A stretch of DNA of 13,541 nt, taken from positions 1 to 13,541 of the forward strand of contig JWZX01002161.1 in the NCBI GenBank assembly GCA_001275005.1. The letters are read 5' to 3'. Both the position numbers and the translations under genes were made by a program. The DNA is from Chrysochromulina tobinii. Taxonomy: Eukaryota; Haptophyta; Prymnesiales; Chrysochromulinaceae. The stretch's first letter is position 1. Each line of letters starts with the position of its first letter. Shown piece after piece: positions 13,460-13,541 of the stretch. Below the pieces are notes generated by a model, which worked only from the letters and a program-made list of their open reading frames with translations, made no database searches and was not told the DNA's origin.

Positions 13460-13541
13460 CTGCAAGGAGGGGAAGAGGGGGAGCAGGAGCACAGCGGAGC
13501 GTGAAGAGGGGAAAGAGGGGGAAGAGGGGGAAGAGGGGGAA
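13460..13541 (-). other. 3' part of an intron in the surface-protein gene, with 10-bp repeats
   Basis: On the minus strand, ccctcttcccctccttgcag|GGCGAG is a strong acceptor with a long pyrimidine tract. Upstream, ccccctcttc-like units repeat to the window edge. The donor is outside the window. Confidence 0.7.

Noticed and set aside
13490-13492. GTG at 13492 as start of the surface protein
   Set aside because: It lies within a pyrimidine-rich tract ending in a splice acceptor at 13460, so it is intronic.

Overview
The window reads as nuclear DNA from a GC-rich eukaryotic microalga or similar protist. Support for this: GT..AG introns with pyrimidine-rich 3' ends, eukaryote-only families (WBP4-type splicing factor, G-patch protein, PARP-type zinc fingers with a WGR domain, CUB/SEA-like surface protein with a proline-rich linker), organelle-type N-terminal presequence, and tightly packed genes on both strands. 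Several donors of the form G|GTGC and the Ser/Pro-rich linkers would suit a haptophyte, but I cannot fix the lineage from sequence alone.

Layout, left to right. (1) 167-1512 (+): a WBP4/FBP21-like spliceosomal protein (U1-C/matrin zinc finger plus two WW domains), with one reading-frame switch near 1166-1236. (2) 1513-3679: mostly non-coding, low-complexity DNA, with one weak hypothetical minus-strand gene at 2402-3081. (3) 3680-4402 (-): a 2-oxoglutarate/Fe(II) prolyl 4-hydroxylase. (4) 4854-5969 (-): a DUF726-like alpha/beta hydrolase with a probable mitochondrial presequence. (5) 6043-6825 (-): a G-patch protein of the PINX1/GPATCH4 kind. (6) 6987-10437 (+), divergent from the G-patch gene across 161 bp: a five-exon gene for a 912-residue PARP1-like protein. 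(7) 10438-11509: a non-coding stretch with a 40-bp repeat and a TATA-like/hairpin element. (8) 11510-13459 (-), running off the right edge through an intron: a type I surface protein with two near-identical Cys-rich CUB-like modules, a Pro-rich linker, a SEA-like domain and one membrane helix.

The main discovery candidate is gene 6. Joining 6987-7245, 7316-7972, 8130-8954, 9230-9807 and 10018-10437 gives an exact multiple of three (2739 nt), and each junction completes a recognised domain. The order is zf-PARP, DUF5710-like, SAP, WGR, the C-terminal half of the PARP helical regulatory domain, then an R-S-ExE ADP-ribosyltransferase fold (the arginine-specific ARTC/toxin-like clade) in place of the H-Y-E PARP catalytic domain, and a second zf-PARP at the C terminus. 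This looks like a DNA-damage-sensor chassis that has exchanged its catalytic engine. One of its introns is in frame, stop-free and carries five evenly spaced acceptor-like sites, so variable-length isoforms are possible.

Functional links are mostly inference. The G-patch and PARP-like genes share a promoter region and both look nuclear. The prolyl hydroxylase could act on Pro-rich surface proteins such as the one at the right edge. The other genes look like ordinary housekeeping neighbours.
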